A stretch of 32,153 nt of DNA from Sperchopsis tessellata. Its lineage: Eukaryota > Arthropoda > Insecta > Coleoptera > Hydrophilidae. This document shows, piece by piece, positions 1-9,649 of the stretch (position 1 is the first letter of the stretch; every line of letters begins with the position of its first letter). Location of the stretch: the NCBI GenBank assembly GCA_033557685.1, contig JAWQRN010000285.1, positions 1 to 32,153 on the forward strand, read 5' to 3'. The translations under genes and the position numbers were made by a program. The notes under the pieces were generated by a model that was not told the origin of the DNA, did no database searches, and saw only the letters and a list, made by a program, of their open reading frames with translations.

Positions 1-1150
1 ATATATAAGCCTCATCCTCATTACGGTATATTTGGAGAGAGTACTAGAAATGGCGCAAGTAAGAGGTATAGTGGTATACCATCAAAAGATAAGAGCTCTT
101 GCATTCGTAGATGACATTGTTTTGCTCGCCAACAAGAAAAACGAAATGAAGGAGCTACTAAAAGCATTCGAGAAGTATTTGGATGGAAAGGATTTTGATA
201 TAAATACGAATCAAAAATTATGATGTTCCGAAAGGGTGCTGGAAAACGAGAGGTTGGGGATTGGAAGTGAAAGAACGACACAATTGAAGCAGTTAAGCAG
301 TATCAAATTCTTGGGGTTCTATTCTGAGGAGATAAAAACACATTTGAAGTATGTGACAAAGAAGGCCAAAGCTGCAATGTGTCAAATATGGGGAATTGGC
401 AAGAGGAAGTTCAAGAATGACTGGAAAACTAGGATAATGCTCTGCAGTTATCTTTTTGTATGCGGCTGATATCTGGGGCTTCAGGCTGAAGGAACAGTTG
501 GAGAAGGTGCAGATGCAATACATCAAGTGGACACTGGAATTGAACAGAACAACACCAGGCTACTTGATTCTGTCCGAGACGAACCGACACGGAATATATA
601 TCATTACAGGGAAGAGAATAATGAAATATGAGGAGAAGACCATAAATGCAGATGAGTACAGTTATGCAAAGTGTGCATGGATAGAAATACAGACAGGACC
701 ATTAAAATAGACTTACTAAGTGTAACTCACAAAGGAAACAATTTTATAGAGAGGGAGGATATGCGGCGGAAGATATAGTAATAATGAGACGGAATGGAAG
801 GAGGTACCTCTTGGAAATAAGTAACAGAAAGCAATACATTCAACATCAGTTGATATATAATAAGATGTAGGGTAACAACGTATACAGGAAAATGGCTAAG
901 TATTGAGAAAACTCAAATTATTTGAAGAATTTACGTATAGATAACACCACTTTGGCTCGTATCAGGTGTGGTGATAAGGTAGAAAACACAGGAAGAAAAG
1001 GTGTTTAGGTTGTTCGGAGAGGGGTTTGAGACAATGAAACATCAATTGACAAAGTGTGCGAATACTAGGGATATACAGGATCAAACAAGAGTGGAAATGG
1101 TGCTGAAAGAACATGGTGAGGAGCTCGAATGGATGAGAAACATATTATAG
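1..1150 (+). pseudogene. R1-like non-LTR retrotransposon (LINE), C-terminal half of ORF2, decayed
   Basis: This is the end of a LINE reverse transcriptase ORF, cut by the window edge. The first frame (32-223) carries the RT catalytic motif as FVDD at 104-115, followed by a typical palm/thumb text (DDIVLLANKKNEMKELLKAF). After a frame change come AMCQIWGIGKRKFKNDW and then WGFRLKEQLEKVQMQYIKW and NRTTPGYL (about 360-570), which resemble the thumb and linker of R1-like insect LINEs. The 3' end keeps a C-x2-C...H-x4-C zinc knuckle (Cys codons 1002 and 1011, His 1040, Cys 1055) and ends EELEWMRNIL with a stop at 1148-1150. Several stops and at least three frameshifts make it non-functional. The LINE call is firm; the R1 clade is inferred from the terminal knuckle and the general text, and related clades are possible. 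Confidence 0.8.
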
Positions 1151-1365
1151 AGGTGAAATGTGATTTGAGGGCATTGGAGAAGGGACATTATGTTAGATTG
1201 TAATTTTTGAATGAATTATTATTTGCAGTTTTTATATTTGAAATGCCTGTACAATTCCATTATAGGAGAGTAGCCATTTGTGTAATATAAATTACTAAGT
1301 CTACTTGTATTTCGTCGTTATTTTCTGTGGGCGAATTCGCTCTTTTAAAAATTCTCTCTTTTTAC
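1151..1365. other. Probable 3' untranslated tail of the upstream LINE; otherwise nothing recognisable
   Basis: This AT-rich stretch directly follows the LINE stop codon. No poly-A or simple-repeat tail marks the exact 3' end of the element, so the border is uncertain. Confidence 0.3.
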
Positions 1366-1560
1366 ATTTATTGAGGAAATAATGGGGTAGTTTCTCCATT
1401 TCCAGGTCAAGTTCATGTGTTAAAAAGTAATTTGTTGTTAGATCTTGTAAGGCTTTCCCACCAATTGATGTCTTGCATCGTAGTCATATCGATAATTTTC
1501 CGTTTTTTTCTTGAGTAATTCGGTTAAACCTCATCGCGTATTTTAAAAGTTTCACTGGCT
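1366..1560. repeat. Unidentified dispersed repeat, copy A
   Basis: The block beginning TTGAGGAAATAATGGGGTAG recurs at 2620-2780 as a diverged direct copy (TTGAGGAAATATTGTGGTAG), and the match continues with a partly alignable 3' part (TTGAGTAATTC versus TTAAGTAATCC). On the minus strand, one frame of this copy reads LDLEMEKLPHYFLNKCKK and the other copy reads FDLELEKLPQYFLNKRKN. The conserved peptide suggests a decayed coding repeat, probably from a transposon. I do not recognise the family. Confidence 0.5.
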
Positions 1561-2619
1561 AAAGAAGCTGTGACTTAAAAAGTTCAGTGTCAAAACCCGC
1601 ACGATTTGTTACATAACTATAAAACTTCATTTTTCGATTAATCACGTATGGTGTTCCCATTAGCAACGTAACTAAAAGCACTGAAAAACGTAAACTGTTT
1701 GATAAATAAGATATTTTATGTTTAAATTGTTGGGTACAAGTTCATATACCCATGTTTTTAATTATTTCAATTAAAAGTAAGTGTCTTAATTGATGCGATG
1801 TTTATTCTCTTTTTTGTGGATGCGGCACCAGACAGGACAGGCTATTCAGGTGATTGTTTTAATTTTATTTATTTTGTCTCTTATCATGTTTGTTTTTTAG
1901 CCTGAAGATAATATTTGCGTGGTCGAACCTGGTCGCCAAATTTATATAATACAAATTCTGGAACTTTTCTTTTTAAAATAAAATTAGAATATTAATTGAT
2001 TACTAACAGTTGTATCAGTTTTGTCCTCTCAATATGGTGACATCGAATAGATGGATTCCAAGTAGTTTAGTAGTAGTTTAGTTGTATTTATTTCTTTCCA
2101 ACTTTTGTTTTTTCTATCTTCTTTGGATTTGGCTGGATGTCTACCAGTGTCCATCTTTTGATTTGCTTTCCGACAATGAGAAATTCACTCATATTCAGTA
2201 ATACATACAATCTCAAGAGGAAATACATAAATACAAAAGCCCATACAAACCCACATAAATAACAGATGCATATTTTTTATCTCCACAAAAGTAACTCAAT
2301 CTCCTGAAGGATATGATAAAGTAGAAATGCTGTTTTATTATATTATAATATCTTGCAGGATACATCTGATGAATAAAGGGGATTAATACTATGCCTGAGT
2401 TGAAAATTGGATTATGAATTGCATTTAATTAATATGGTCAAAGTCAGCTGTATTTCTATATAAACTTTATTAAGTCATTTCTCTAGACAATTCTAGGAGA
2501 GTCGCCGTTTTTGCTGTTGAGATTGCGTTTGAATATTGCTTGTTTTTTACTTCTGATGGTATTCCTTTGATATTTTATAAGCGTGAAAACTTTTAATTTA
2601 ACTTAAAATTTCTGTATTC
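1561..2619. other. AT-rich sequence with no recognisable gene
   Basis: I see no coherent reading frame, no RNA gene and no clear transposon terminus here; only short low-complexity A/T runs. Confidence 0.5.
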
Positions 2620-2780
2620 TTCCTTTTGTTGAGGAAATATTGTGGTAGTTTCTCTAGTTCCAGATCAAATTTCTATTTTAAGAAAGTAACGCGGAATATT
2701 TCAAAGTTTTTTCTCCAATTCTTTCTTAAGTAATCCAACTGTATCTCACTGAGAGTTTTGGTTCATTTAAGTGGTGTCTT
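2620..2780. repeat. Unidentified dispersed repeat, copy B
   Basis: Diverged direct copy of 1366-1560. The minus strand can be read as FDLELEKLPQYFLNKRKN, matching the peptide of copy A at most positions, so the two probably derive from the same coding region of an unidentified mobile element. Confidence 0.5.
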
Positions 2781-2880
2781 CGATTCTGAGCTGCCATCAA
2801 CTATTGGGTAGAAGCTGATGGATTTTAAATTTATGCTTTTCTGATTTCTAGATAATCTTTTTAATATCAAACACATAGAT

Positions 2881-3060
2881 GGGGTGACATCCCGGAAAGA
2901 AACACCAATTGTCTACAATTTATTTAATAATAATAAATTTGTTTGTCTACTAATTTCGAGACATCACGCATCATCTTCAGGACAAACTAGTAACTAAGAC
3001 AATAAAATCAATAGACGCTAAAACAAAGAATACGTGAGAAAACGTATCGGGTCGAAATTG
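2881..3060 (-). repeat. Penelope-type terminal repeat fragment
   Basis: On the minus strand the text CCTGAAGATGATGCGTGATG followed by TCTCGAAATTAGTAGACAA has the 'CTGAAGA ... CGAAA' signature seen at the ends of arthropod Penelope-like elements. The element body is not attached here, so this is a solitary terminal repeat or a severely truncated copy. Its outer limits are not sharp. The hammerhead-like fold inside it is listed separately. Confidence 0.5.
2941..2987 (-). ncRNA. Candidate minimal hammerhead ribozyme
   Basis: Read on the minus strand, stem I GTTTGTC (2981-2987) pairs perfectly with GACAAAC (2941-2947). The core box CTGAAGA (2974-2980) fits the CUGANGA consensus and follows stem I directly. 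GAAA lies at 2954-2957. Between GAAA and the 3' strand of stem I lies TTAGTA, giving a tiny stem III, a U at 16.1 and A as the cleavage-site nucleotide. The weak point is stem II (16 nt, 2958-2973), which pairs only imperfectly with wobbles and unpaired U residues. Hammerhead motifs with very short stem III are known from Penelope-like elements. The fold is inferred, and activity may have been lost. Confidence 0.4.
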
Positions 3061-4149
3061 ATGTTGTCAAGACTTATATGACCCCTTCAATGCCTATTAT
3101 CATATACAATGATTTCTTTGATTATTTTTGTCGTTATCATTATTGCAATCGTGTGCTCCATTAAATGGAGTTATTCGATTTTTTTTTCCAGTTCTCATTG
3201 GTGTGTACTTCTGACCATATTTCTCGTCTCTCTTTCTTTCGCAACATTTCGCTACGTCGCTTTACCTGTAGCATTTCGTGTACATAATTAATGAAATTAT
3301 GTATAAAGAAGACTTAAAACATATTGATAGATTGTAACTAGTTTTGGTATGAGAATTTCTTCCAATGTTATCTTCATAGTTCGTAATGAAGCTATTGCCC
3401 TTGATTTTTCATCTGTTGCTACTAATGTGTTAAACCTAATAATAGCTAATATTTTCAAGGGAATGTTTCAGCTTGGTGAAAATTTCTATAGCAACCCTGC
3501 TTGATATTGATTATATTGTATATAAGCTGATACAAACTTTGTAAAGAATTTTCCCACCCAAACCATCATACATTTCCCTTTAAGTGAATTAAAATATTCT
3601 ACCACTTGAACCATAACTATGAATGATACAACATCATTTTCACTATATTTAAAATTGATTTTTGAAGAGATCAATATACTCTAATACTACATTATTCTGT
3701 TTAGAATGAGCATTGAGGGCCATCTTGTCGATTTCTTGATACATTAAATTCAGATTTTGTGAGTTTACTTATTAGTAGAGGTTAATGGACTATAAATAGG
3801 AACAATTACTCACGGTAATCTGGAAGAAACCACTAGGGGTGGGGAAGTAATTGAGTTGAAGTCCATAGTTAACTAGTTTAGTAAATAATAAATTCTTCCC
3901 CAACTTAGAGTAATGGAAAACGACTCCTTGAAGAACAAGCGATGAATATCGTCCAAAATATACCTCCCACAATGTGTTGAGATTACTTACATGTTAGTTA
4001 ATTAGCAAATTGAATCGATCACATAAAAAAACCACACACTATTTGCATTAAACCTAACATTCACTACATTAGAGTGAAAAGCGAAAAACCTATATTATGT
4101 TCGACATAAATAACTATAGTTATTACTAAAACAATACAATGAACTGCAA
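3061..4149. other. No recognisable gene or repeat
   Basis: AT-rich sequence with short chance frames only. A 60-codon hydrophobic frame at 3109-3291 has no family resemblance and is not called. Confidence 0.5.
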
Positions 4150-4420
4150 TAACATTTATATACAGGTTTTCTGGGAGATAACCTTGTATTGGCTTTACTT
4201 GTTACCGACGTTTCATCCACCTTTGTAGAGGACATTTTTAAGACAAGCAACTCTTAAAAGTGCTGGATGTAAACTATAATATAGCATTTAAAAGTGCTAG
4301 GTGTAGTGCTAAGAGCAAGATGTTTTGAAATTGTTCTTTGCAACAATGAACGAAACTTTGGCAAAAAGAAAATCCAGCACTTGGTTATCTCACGGAAAAC
4401 CTCAAGATATTTACTATGAT
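4150..4420. repeat. Penelope-type terminal repeats in inverted orientation
   Basis: The left arm (about 4160-4240, containing TTCTGGGAGATAACC and CCGACGTTTCATCC) is the imperfect reverse complement of the right arm (about 4330-4410, containing GAACGAAACTTTGGC and GGTTATCTCACGG). Between them AAAAGTGCTGGATGTA and AAAAGTGCTAGGTGTA repeat about 40 bp apart. The 'GAC/GAACGAAAC...GGCA' text is shared with the PLE 3' end at 7600-7640 and with 28350-28390. I read this as a pair of solo PLE terminal repeats inserted back to back, with no protein-coding body between them. Confidence 0.5.
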
Positions 4421-4559
4421 AATCCATGTCTTCACACAATATAGAACTTAATATCAATGGAACGTATTACTATAAGTCCCAGTAAAAGAACCGTTGAAAA
4501 ATGAACTTGAGTATGCAGTACCGATAATAATAGTACTCTTGACATAATCGCCTACAACG

Positions 4560-4625
4560 GAGAACGAAATGTTGGCAAAAAGAAAAGCCAACACACGTTT
4601 ATCTCCCGGAAATCCTGAAAATAAA
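4560..4625 (+). repeat. Third copy of the Penelope-type terminal repeat
   Basis: ACGAAATGTTGGCAAAAAGA continuing to TTATCTCCCGGAAATCCTGA is the same text, in the same orientation, as the right arm at 4330-4410. It is a short detached copy. Confidence 0.5.
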
Positions 4626-5504
4626 AACAAATTATCGTTTGATATTTGGGACGTAATAAAGCATCTTAGGGAAGAGCATTTTACTCTGACGGATATGCAG
4701 TTGAACAATATTCTGCGAAAATTAGCAAGCGGTATTAATTCTACTCTCCCAAACCAGCTATGAAGAAAACAAATTTTAATTATTGTTAAACTTCCTGTCT
4801 ACGTATCTTAATTGAGAACCTTTACAACTTAACAAAATTTTCTTAATTCTAAATCCAGTGAAATCTTACTAATTATTAGTTTATAAATTATTTACTTGCC
4901 GATTAATTTGACGTAGATTAAAATTTTAAGTGAAAATAGTCAAGAATCCTACATTTATTCGTTTTGAAAATTGGTTTTTCACTAAGCGTGGATCTTAAAA
5001 TTTTCAGTAAGTTTATAAATGTAGTTACGACGATAGGAAAGAGAATATTTAAATAAATAGGAATAGAGGTAGAAGTGGTCTAATAGTAATATTCCAACTT
5101 TGTGGAATACGTAATCCACATTTCTGTCAGGTCATTTCATAAAGTATAATTAAACGTTTATCCCAATATGCGATAACTTAAAATTGTTAAATTTTATTGC
5201 TTAACTCCAGAAACGTTTTCGATAATATTTATCTCGTTCGCAGTGTATACGTCATTTTATTTTAAGTAAATTTGCAATCGTATATGTAAAGTTTTTATTT
5301 TACAAAAAAAAAGTGATGTTGTGTACCACATAAAATACTGTTTAATTTAATTTTATTCAGAATGGAAATTATCATCACAGATGGAATTTGGGGTACTTTT
5401 TCTCTCAAAAATAAAAATAAACCGATTTAACAGCCAAACATTTCTTTCTAAAATTCACTAACCAGTACAGTCCTAAGCTACAAATTCTAAAGAAATTTGA
5501 CCTG
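4626..5504. other. No recognisable gene or repeat
   Basis: AT-rich sequence without coherent frames or clear repeats. Confidence 0.5.
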
Positions 5505-6062
5505 CGTTTGAGCTGGACATTTTTTACTTGACGAAATATTACAGGGGAAGAGTCTGAAATACATCACTGATCCAAACTCAGCCGGATCAAGCTTATATAG
5601 GCAAGGATTAAAGTGGGGGATGTGCACTAGCGCATAGCCGTTCCGTTCGGTCGGTTATTGCTGAGTGCATGAGGAGAGAAACGAGAGAGGTGAAATCACC
5701 AAGCAATTAGCAGTTGAAAACCATCGTCTCTATTGATGTTGTTGGGGCGATTATAAACCTCAATGGCTTCTCGGAATTTTCTAGGAAAATAAGAAAGATC
5801 CCGAGCTAAGACTTTAGTATCTTGGAACATAATGGTGTGAATTGTTCCATGACGATGTTCAGCCACGGCTGACTGAATAATATGACCCAGACGAGTACAG
5901 CGTTCGTGCTCCTTTAAACGAGTAGCAATCGTACGCTTAGTTTCTCCAATGTATACCTTACCATAGGAATAAGGGATCTGATAAACCCCTTCGCTTTGCA
6001 ACGGGATGATATCTTTTGAAGAAGAGAGAACTTGCAAAATCTTTTGTATTGGGAAGAATACT
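5505..6062 (-). mobile_element. Penelope-like element, inverted 3' segment with GIY-YIG endonuclease
   Basis: On the minus strand 5696-6055 encodes the C-terminal GIY-YIG endonuclease part of a Penelope-like element: VYQIPYSYGKVYIGETKRT, then RLKEHERCTRLGHIIQSAVA, then YFPRKFREAIEVYNR, ending at a stop before 5696. Downstream (5505-5695) is the element's 3' region, matching the plus-strand copy at 7437-7620 (for example TTTGGATCAGTG and AAAATGTCC). The segment is joined at about 6062 directly to a plus-strand PLE body, so the element is head to head. The YIG tyrosine is kept here but not in the plus copy. The downstream frame is open across about 120 codons, so this arm is better preserved than most of the window. 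Confidence 0.85.
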
Positions 6063-7436
6063 GGGGAAGAATTTTTCCCGACGAAAGTTCCATTCGAAGT
6101 TTGCCACCAGAAATATCGGATAGGATTCGTCATAAAATTTCTCGTATTTTGAAAACATCCAAACCACCCCATTCCAATTTGAATAACGATGAGTTAAAAC
6201 CCCTCAGAGAACTCAAAAGTAATGAGTCGATTTTGGTCATGTCGGCGGATAAAGACAACACTACATTTGTAATGGATCGTCAGAGGTACGATTCCAGAAA
6301 TTTATATCTTTTGCAGGATAACACATATAAACGTCTAACTTCCAACCCTAGATCAAAAATAGAGAAATTGCTTACCAATGTCATCAAGATATCTACCCTT
6401 GATTCACAAGTGCAGGAAAAGATCATTCTCCACGATTCTCGAATCCCTCGTTTATATGGCCTACCTAAGGTATATAAACATTTGATGCCTCTCCGACCAA
6501 TTGTTAGTGCAATAGGGTCTCCCACATATAAATCCACTTATTTCCAATTTACTGACCATTTCTGCGAGCAAACATCTGGAGCTGCTATGGGTTCCTTGCT
6601 GTCCCCTGTTGCTGCACATATTTTTATGTTAAATGTTGGTTTCGTTACGTGGATGACACCTTTGCTATGTGGTCGTCGGGACGAGAGGCACTAGATGTCT
6701 TCCTGGGTTACATAAACTCCCAACACCCCCATGTATGTTTCACGATGGAGATTGAGTCATCAGGCTCCCTCCCTTACTTAGAAGTATTATTGAAATGTAG
6801 ATCGGATGGTACACTTCTTCATTCTGTCTATCGTAAGCCCACAAGTTGTGTTACACAATTCTCTTTTCCCAAGAGTTGCGTACAGTCACCGATGCACTGT
6901 TATTTAATGGATATAGTTTGTCAGACATCAAACGGTCAATAAGGCGTTTCAGGAATCCACCCATCAATGTCAGAAATACTCATGAGGTGAACGCAACAGT
7001 TTATCTACCATTCCTCAAGGACTCGACGGACAAAATTGCCCACACACTACGAAAATTTGACATCAAAACAGTATTCTCCCCAATACAAAATATTTTGCAA
7101 ATTCTCTCTTCTTCAAAAGGTGTCATCTCGTTGCAAAGCGAAAGGGTTTATCAGATCCCTTGTTCCAGTGGTAAGGTATCCATTGGAGAAACTGAGCGTA
7201 CGATTGCTACTCGTTTAAAGGAGCACGATCTCTGTACTCGTGTGGGTCATATTATTCAGCCAGCCGTAGCTGAACATCGTCATGGGCCAGATCACACCAT
7301 TATGTTCCAAGATACTAAAGTCTTAGCTCAGGAGCCTTCTTATTTTCCCAGAAAATTCCGAGAAGTCATTGAGGTTTATAATCGCTTCAACAACACCAAT
7401 AGGGACGTTGGCTTTCAACTTCCAATTGCTTAAAGA
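6063..7436 (+). pseudogene. Penelope-like element reverse transcriptase and GIY-YIG endonuclease, internally deleted
   Basis: Encodes the plus-strand ORF of a Penelope-like retroelement. The N-terminal part reads SADKDNTTFVMDRQRYDS and later RLYGLPKVYKHLMPLRPIVS and AIGSPTYK, all typical of PLE RT. After SPTYK (about 6530) the text jumps to STYFQF and GAAMGSLLSP, so about 90-100 residues including catalytic motif A are missing. A second small deletion with a frameshift near 6635 precedes the catalytic RYVDD (6643-6657). A third after YRKPT (about 6845) removes the usual histidine-rich segment. The remaining C-terminal frame (6846-7433) carries the GIY-YIG domain, with SIG in place of YIG. Both enzymatic parts are therefore damaged. 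The stop is at 7431-7433. The 3' part of this ORF is repeated in inverted orientation at 5696-6062. Confidence 0.88.
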
Positions 7437-7690
7437 ATCTCCCTCTCTCATTTCTCTCTTCCTGCACTCGGCCAAAACCGCCCAAACGCAACGGCTTTGC
7501 GCTAGTGCACATGCTCCACTCCAGTCCTTGCCTATATACGAATGATCTGGCCAAGTTTGGATCAGTGCAGTGAGTTCATTCGTTGAAGTAACATTACTGG
7601 TCTTAAAATGTCCCTCGCAACAGTGAACGAAAGTCGGCAATTGTTAGAGCCTCTGTACGGTGTCCACCTGGAAACAACATTCATATATAC
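7437..7690 (+). repeat. Penelope-like element 3' untranslated region and terminal repeat
   Basis: Follows the GIY-YIG stop. It contains GCGCTAGTGCACATGC and TTTGGATCAGTG, shared with the inverted arm at 5505-5695, then CTTAAAATGTCCCTCGC, GAACGAAAGTCGGCAATTG and TTAGAGCCTCTG, shared with the terminal repeats at 27960-28420. The element end is probably near 7690. Confidence 0.7.
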
Positions 7691-8670
7691 ACTTATTGGG
7701 CTATATGTTATGGGCTTTCTCAAAAATTAAGTTTAAAATACTAATTTGTTATACTAACTATATGTATTGCATGAAAAGCAAGTTATAAAATGGAGTTTAC
7801 TCTGTCTAAATCAAAGTCTCTCTAAATCAAAACAGTTCTCTTAATCAAGGGTGCTAGACAGCCCATCATTTCCCTATTCTATGTAAGGTTTTGTAATCAT
7901 AACTCTATAAGTCAATGTTTTTTTTTTCGTAAAAATGTCAGGAACAAAAAAAAAATATCACTGTTAATCTCAAAAGCCTCGATGTTTCAGAAAAGTAAGA
8001 TAATAACCATTTTTATATAACTTTAAAAACGAGGCGTGCAAGAAGGGCATACGTATAGAATCCTGGCTAACAAATATCCATGAAAGAAAAAAGTAAAATT
8101 TTACTTTTCATAGACAAATACCCAACTCATCCCAAAAGCGCAAGAAAAAATTTGTAGTTGTATGTTTTCTAACGATTATGACAAGTAAAATTCAGTCATT
8201 AGATTTGGGAATAATACATTATTTCAAACATAATTATAGAGAGTAGATTATATGCAGAGGATTAAATGAAATCGAGGATAATAGACCAGTCAGTATAGTT
8301 GCCCAAGCAATTCACCTTGCCCAGATTATCCCAGCTAATGGTTTTGTGCTGTGAGATCCAAGGTTATCAGCATGTCCAGATGTACCTGCTGTTTTACCGT
8401 AATATATCACAAATATATTCTCTACTTAAGGCACGATATTCTAAAATCCCGCTTTTACAAAACTATTTTGCTTTCAGCATCGGTGGACATTAACATTAGG
8501 TGGTATACATACTTTGTAAAATATTAGTAAATGCATTATTTATTTATTTATTAACTGGCGTCTTAAGAACACATGTCACATAATCAACTTGCTTCAAATG
8601 CTGAAATTCATTAAATTTTCAAAAGCAAAACATGTGCTAAAGTCACAATATTATTATATTGTTTTAATTT
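7691..8670. other. No recognisable gene; one palindrome
   Basis: AT-rich sequence without coherent frames. It holds the perfect 20-bp palindrome at 8089-8108 and poly-T and poly-A tracts near 7919-7957, but no transposon family can be assigned. Confidence 0.5.
8089..8108. repeat. Perfect 20-bp palindrome in a longer imperfect one
   Basis: AAAAGTAAAATTTTACTTTT reads the same on both strands. Flanking sequence continues the symmetry imperfectly (CCATGAAAG on the left against CTATGAAAAG on the reverse of the right) over roughly 50 bp. It could be the centre of a small inverted-repeat element, but the strong A/T bias makes chance plausible. Confidence 0.5.
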
Positions 8671-8671
8671 T

Positions 8672-8900
8672 TAGTTAACGTTCGCCTATTTCCGCTGTTA
8701 TGGCCGGTAAGCGACTCCAGAGACTAGACTAACATACCTAGGAATGTAGCCGCATGTAGTGATCCAACTGGTATTGGAGTTTTCACATGCATGTGAAGGA
8801 CAAGCATCACGAAGACGCCCCTAATCACAAAAAATTAGGCTATCGCTAGGTCTTGAACTAGAGACCCCATGCTTCCTGATATTTCGTCAACAAGTTAATG
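8672..8900 (+). repeat. Dispersed repeat, less AT-rich than its surroundings
   Basis: The start, TTAACGTTCGCCTATTTCCG, matches the reverse complement of 22400-22430 (TTAACGTGCGTCTATTTCTG) and continues to align for about 40 bp. The rest (8700-8890) is less AT-rich than its neighbours. It contains GGTCTTGAACTAGAGACC, which loosely resembles a tRNA B box as found in tRNA-derived SINEs, but no A box or cloverleaf is visible. Family unknown. Confidence 0.35.
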
Positions 8901-9640
8901 AGACGACACAATATTATGAAAATCATTAGGGAAATTGTTTAACTAAATCCTTTTTTTAAAGGATTTTTTGCCTTAGCAGTAATTTTTTTAATATTTTTAC
9001 TTTTTCCTCTCGAGAACGCTATGTTGAGCATAACAATCGCGAAAATTTCACATATCTGAAGATCTACTTGTTGCGAGGTTCAATGTTACCATTTTTTTAA
9101 CGATGTTTGTGTCACGAGTTATCACGATTTCGCGAAAATGACATCCAATTAAATCCAAATTTCATATTTAATGTTAGTATTAGTATGATGAACTAACTTT
9201 GATATATGTAGCTAGAACGGAACTGCAACAAAATAGCCGAGTTATTATTTGGTAGTATTGGCCATACTCTGAATGCTGTCTATTATTAGGCTGCCAAGAG
9301 CTCTTGATAGCTGTTATATAATTAAATTTTAAATAAAAATATAGAATGCAGGGCGAAAAATAATTACTTCTTTTTATTATTATTCCAGAACTGGTTAAAT
9401 TGGTAGTTATCTAGGGATATTTTATGCACTTATTAATTAATTACAACTAATTGTGAAGAAAGTCTGTCAATATGAACATTATTTTCAGGTTGAAACTGAG
9501 TAGATTCTCTGAGAAATGCTAACGTTTCGTGCACTGTTGTAAGAGATATTCCCAAATCGAGTAATGTTATTACAACGGATGAACTCTACACACTGACGCG
9601 AAACTTCATTATATTGAGCTTCTTCCGAAAAATTTAAAAT
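8901..9640. other. No recognisable gene or repeat
   Basis: AT-rich. The only structure seen is a short perfect hairpin at 8945-8966 (AAATCCTTT, loop TTTT, AAAGGATTT). Confidence 0.5.
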
Positions 9641-9649
9641 GGTAAAATT

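Noticed and set aside
21..281. 86-codon minus-strand frame
   Set aside because: Antisense shadow of the LINE RT, which has the FVDD motif on the plus strand.
3109..3291. 60-codon hydrophobic plus-strand frame that could be a small membrane peptide
   Set aside because: Its composition follows from T-rich sequence; there is no start context, homology or neighbouring exon.
4569..4763. 64-codon frame MLAKRKANTRLSPG...
   Set aside because: The start lies inside a PLE terminal repeat and the text matches its non-coding copies.
7323..7640. 105-codon minus-strand frame
   Set aside because: Antisense to the PLE GIY-YIG domain and its 3' region.
8845..8880. tRNA gene suggested by a B-box-like GGTCTTGAACTAGAGACC
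   Set aside because: No A box, no cloverleaf and no anticodon arm at the right spacing.
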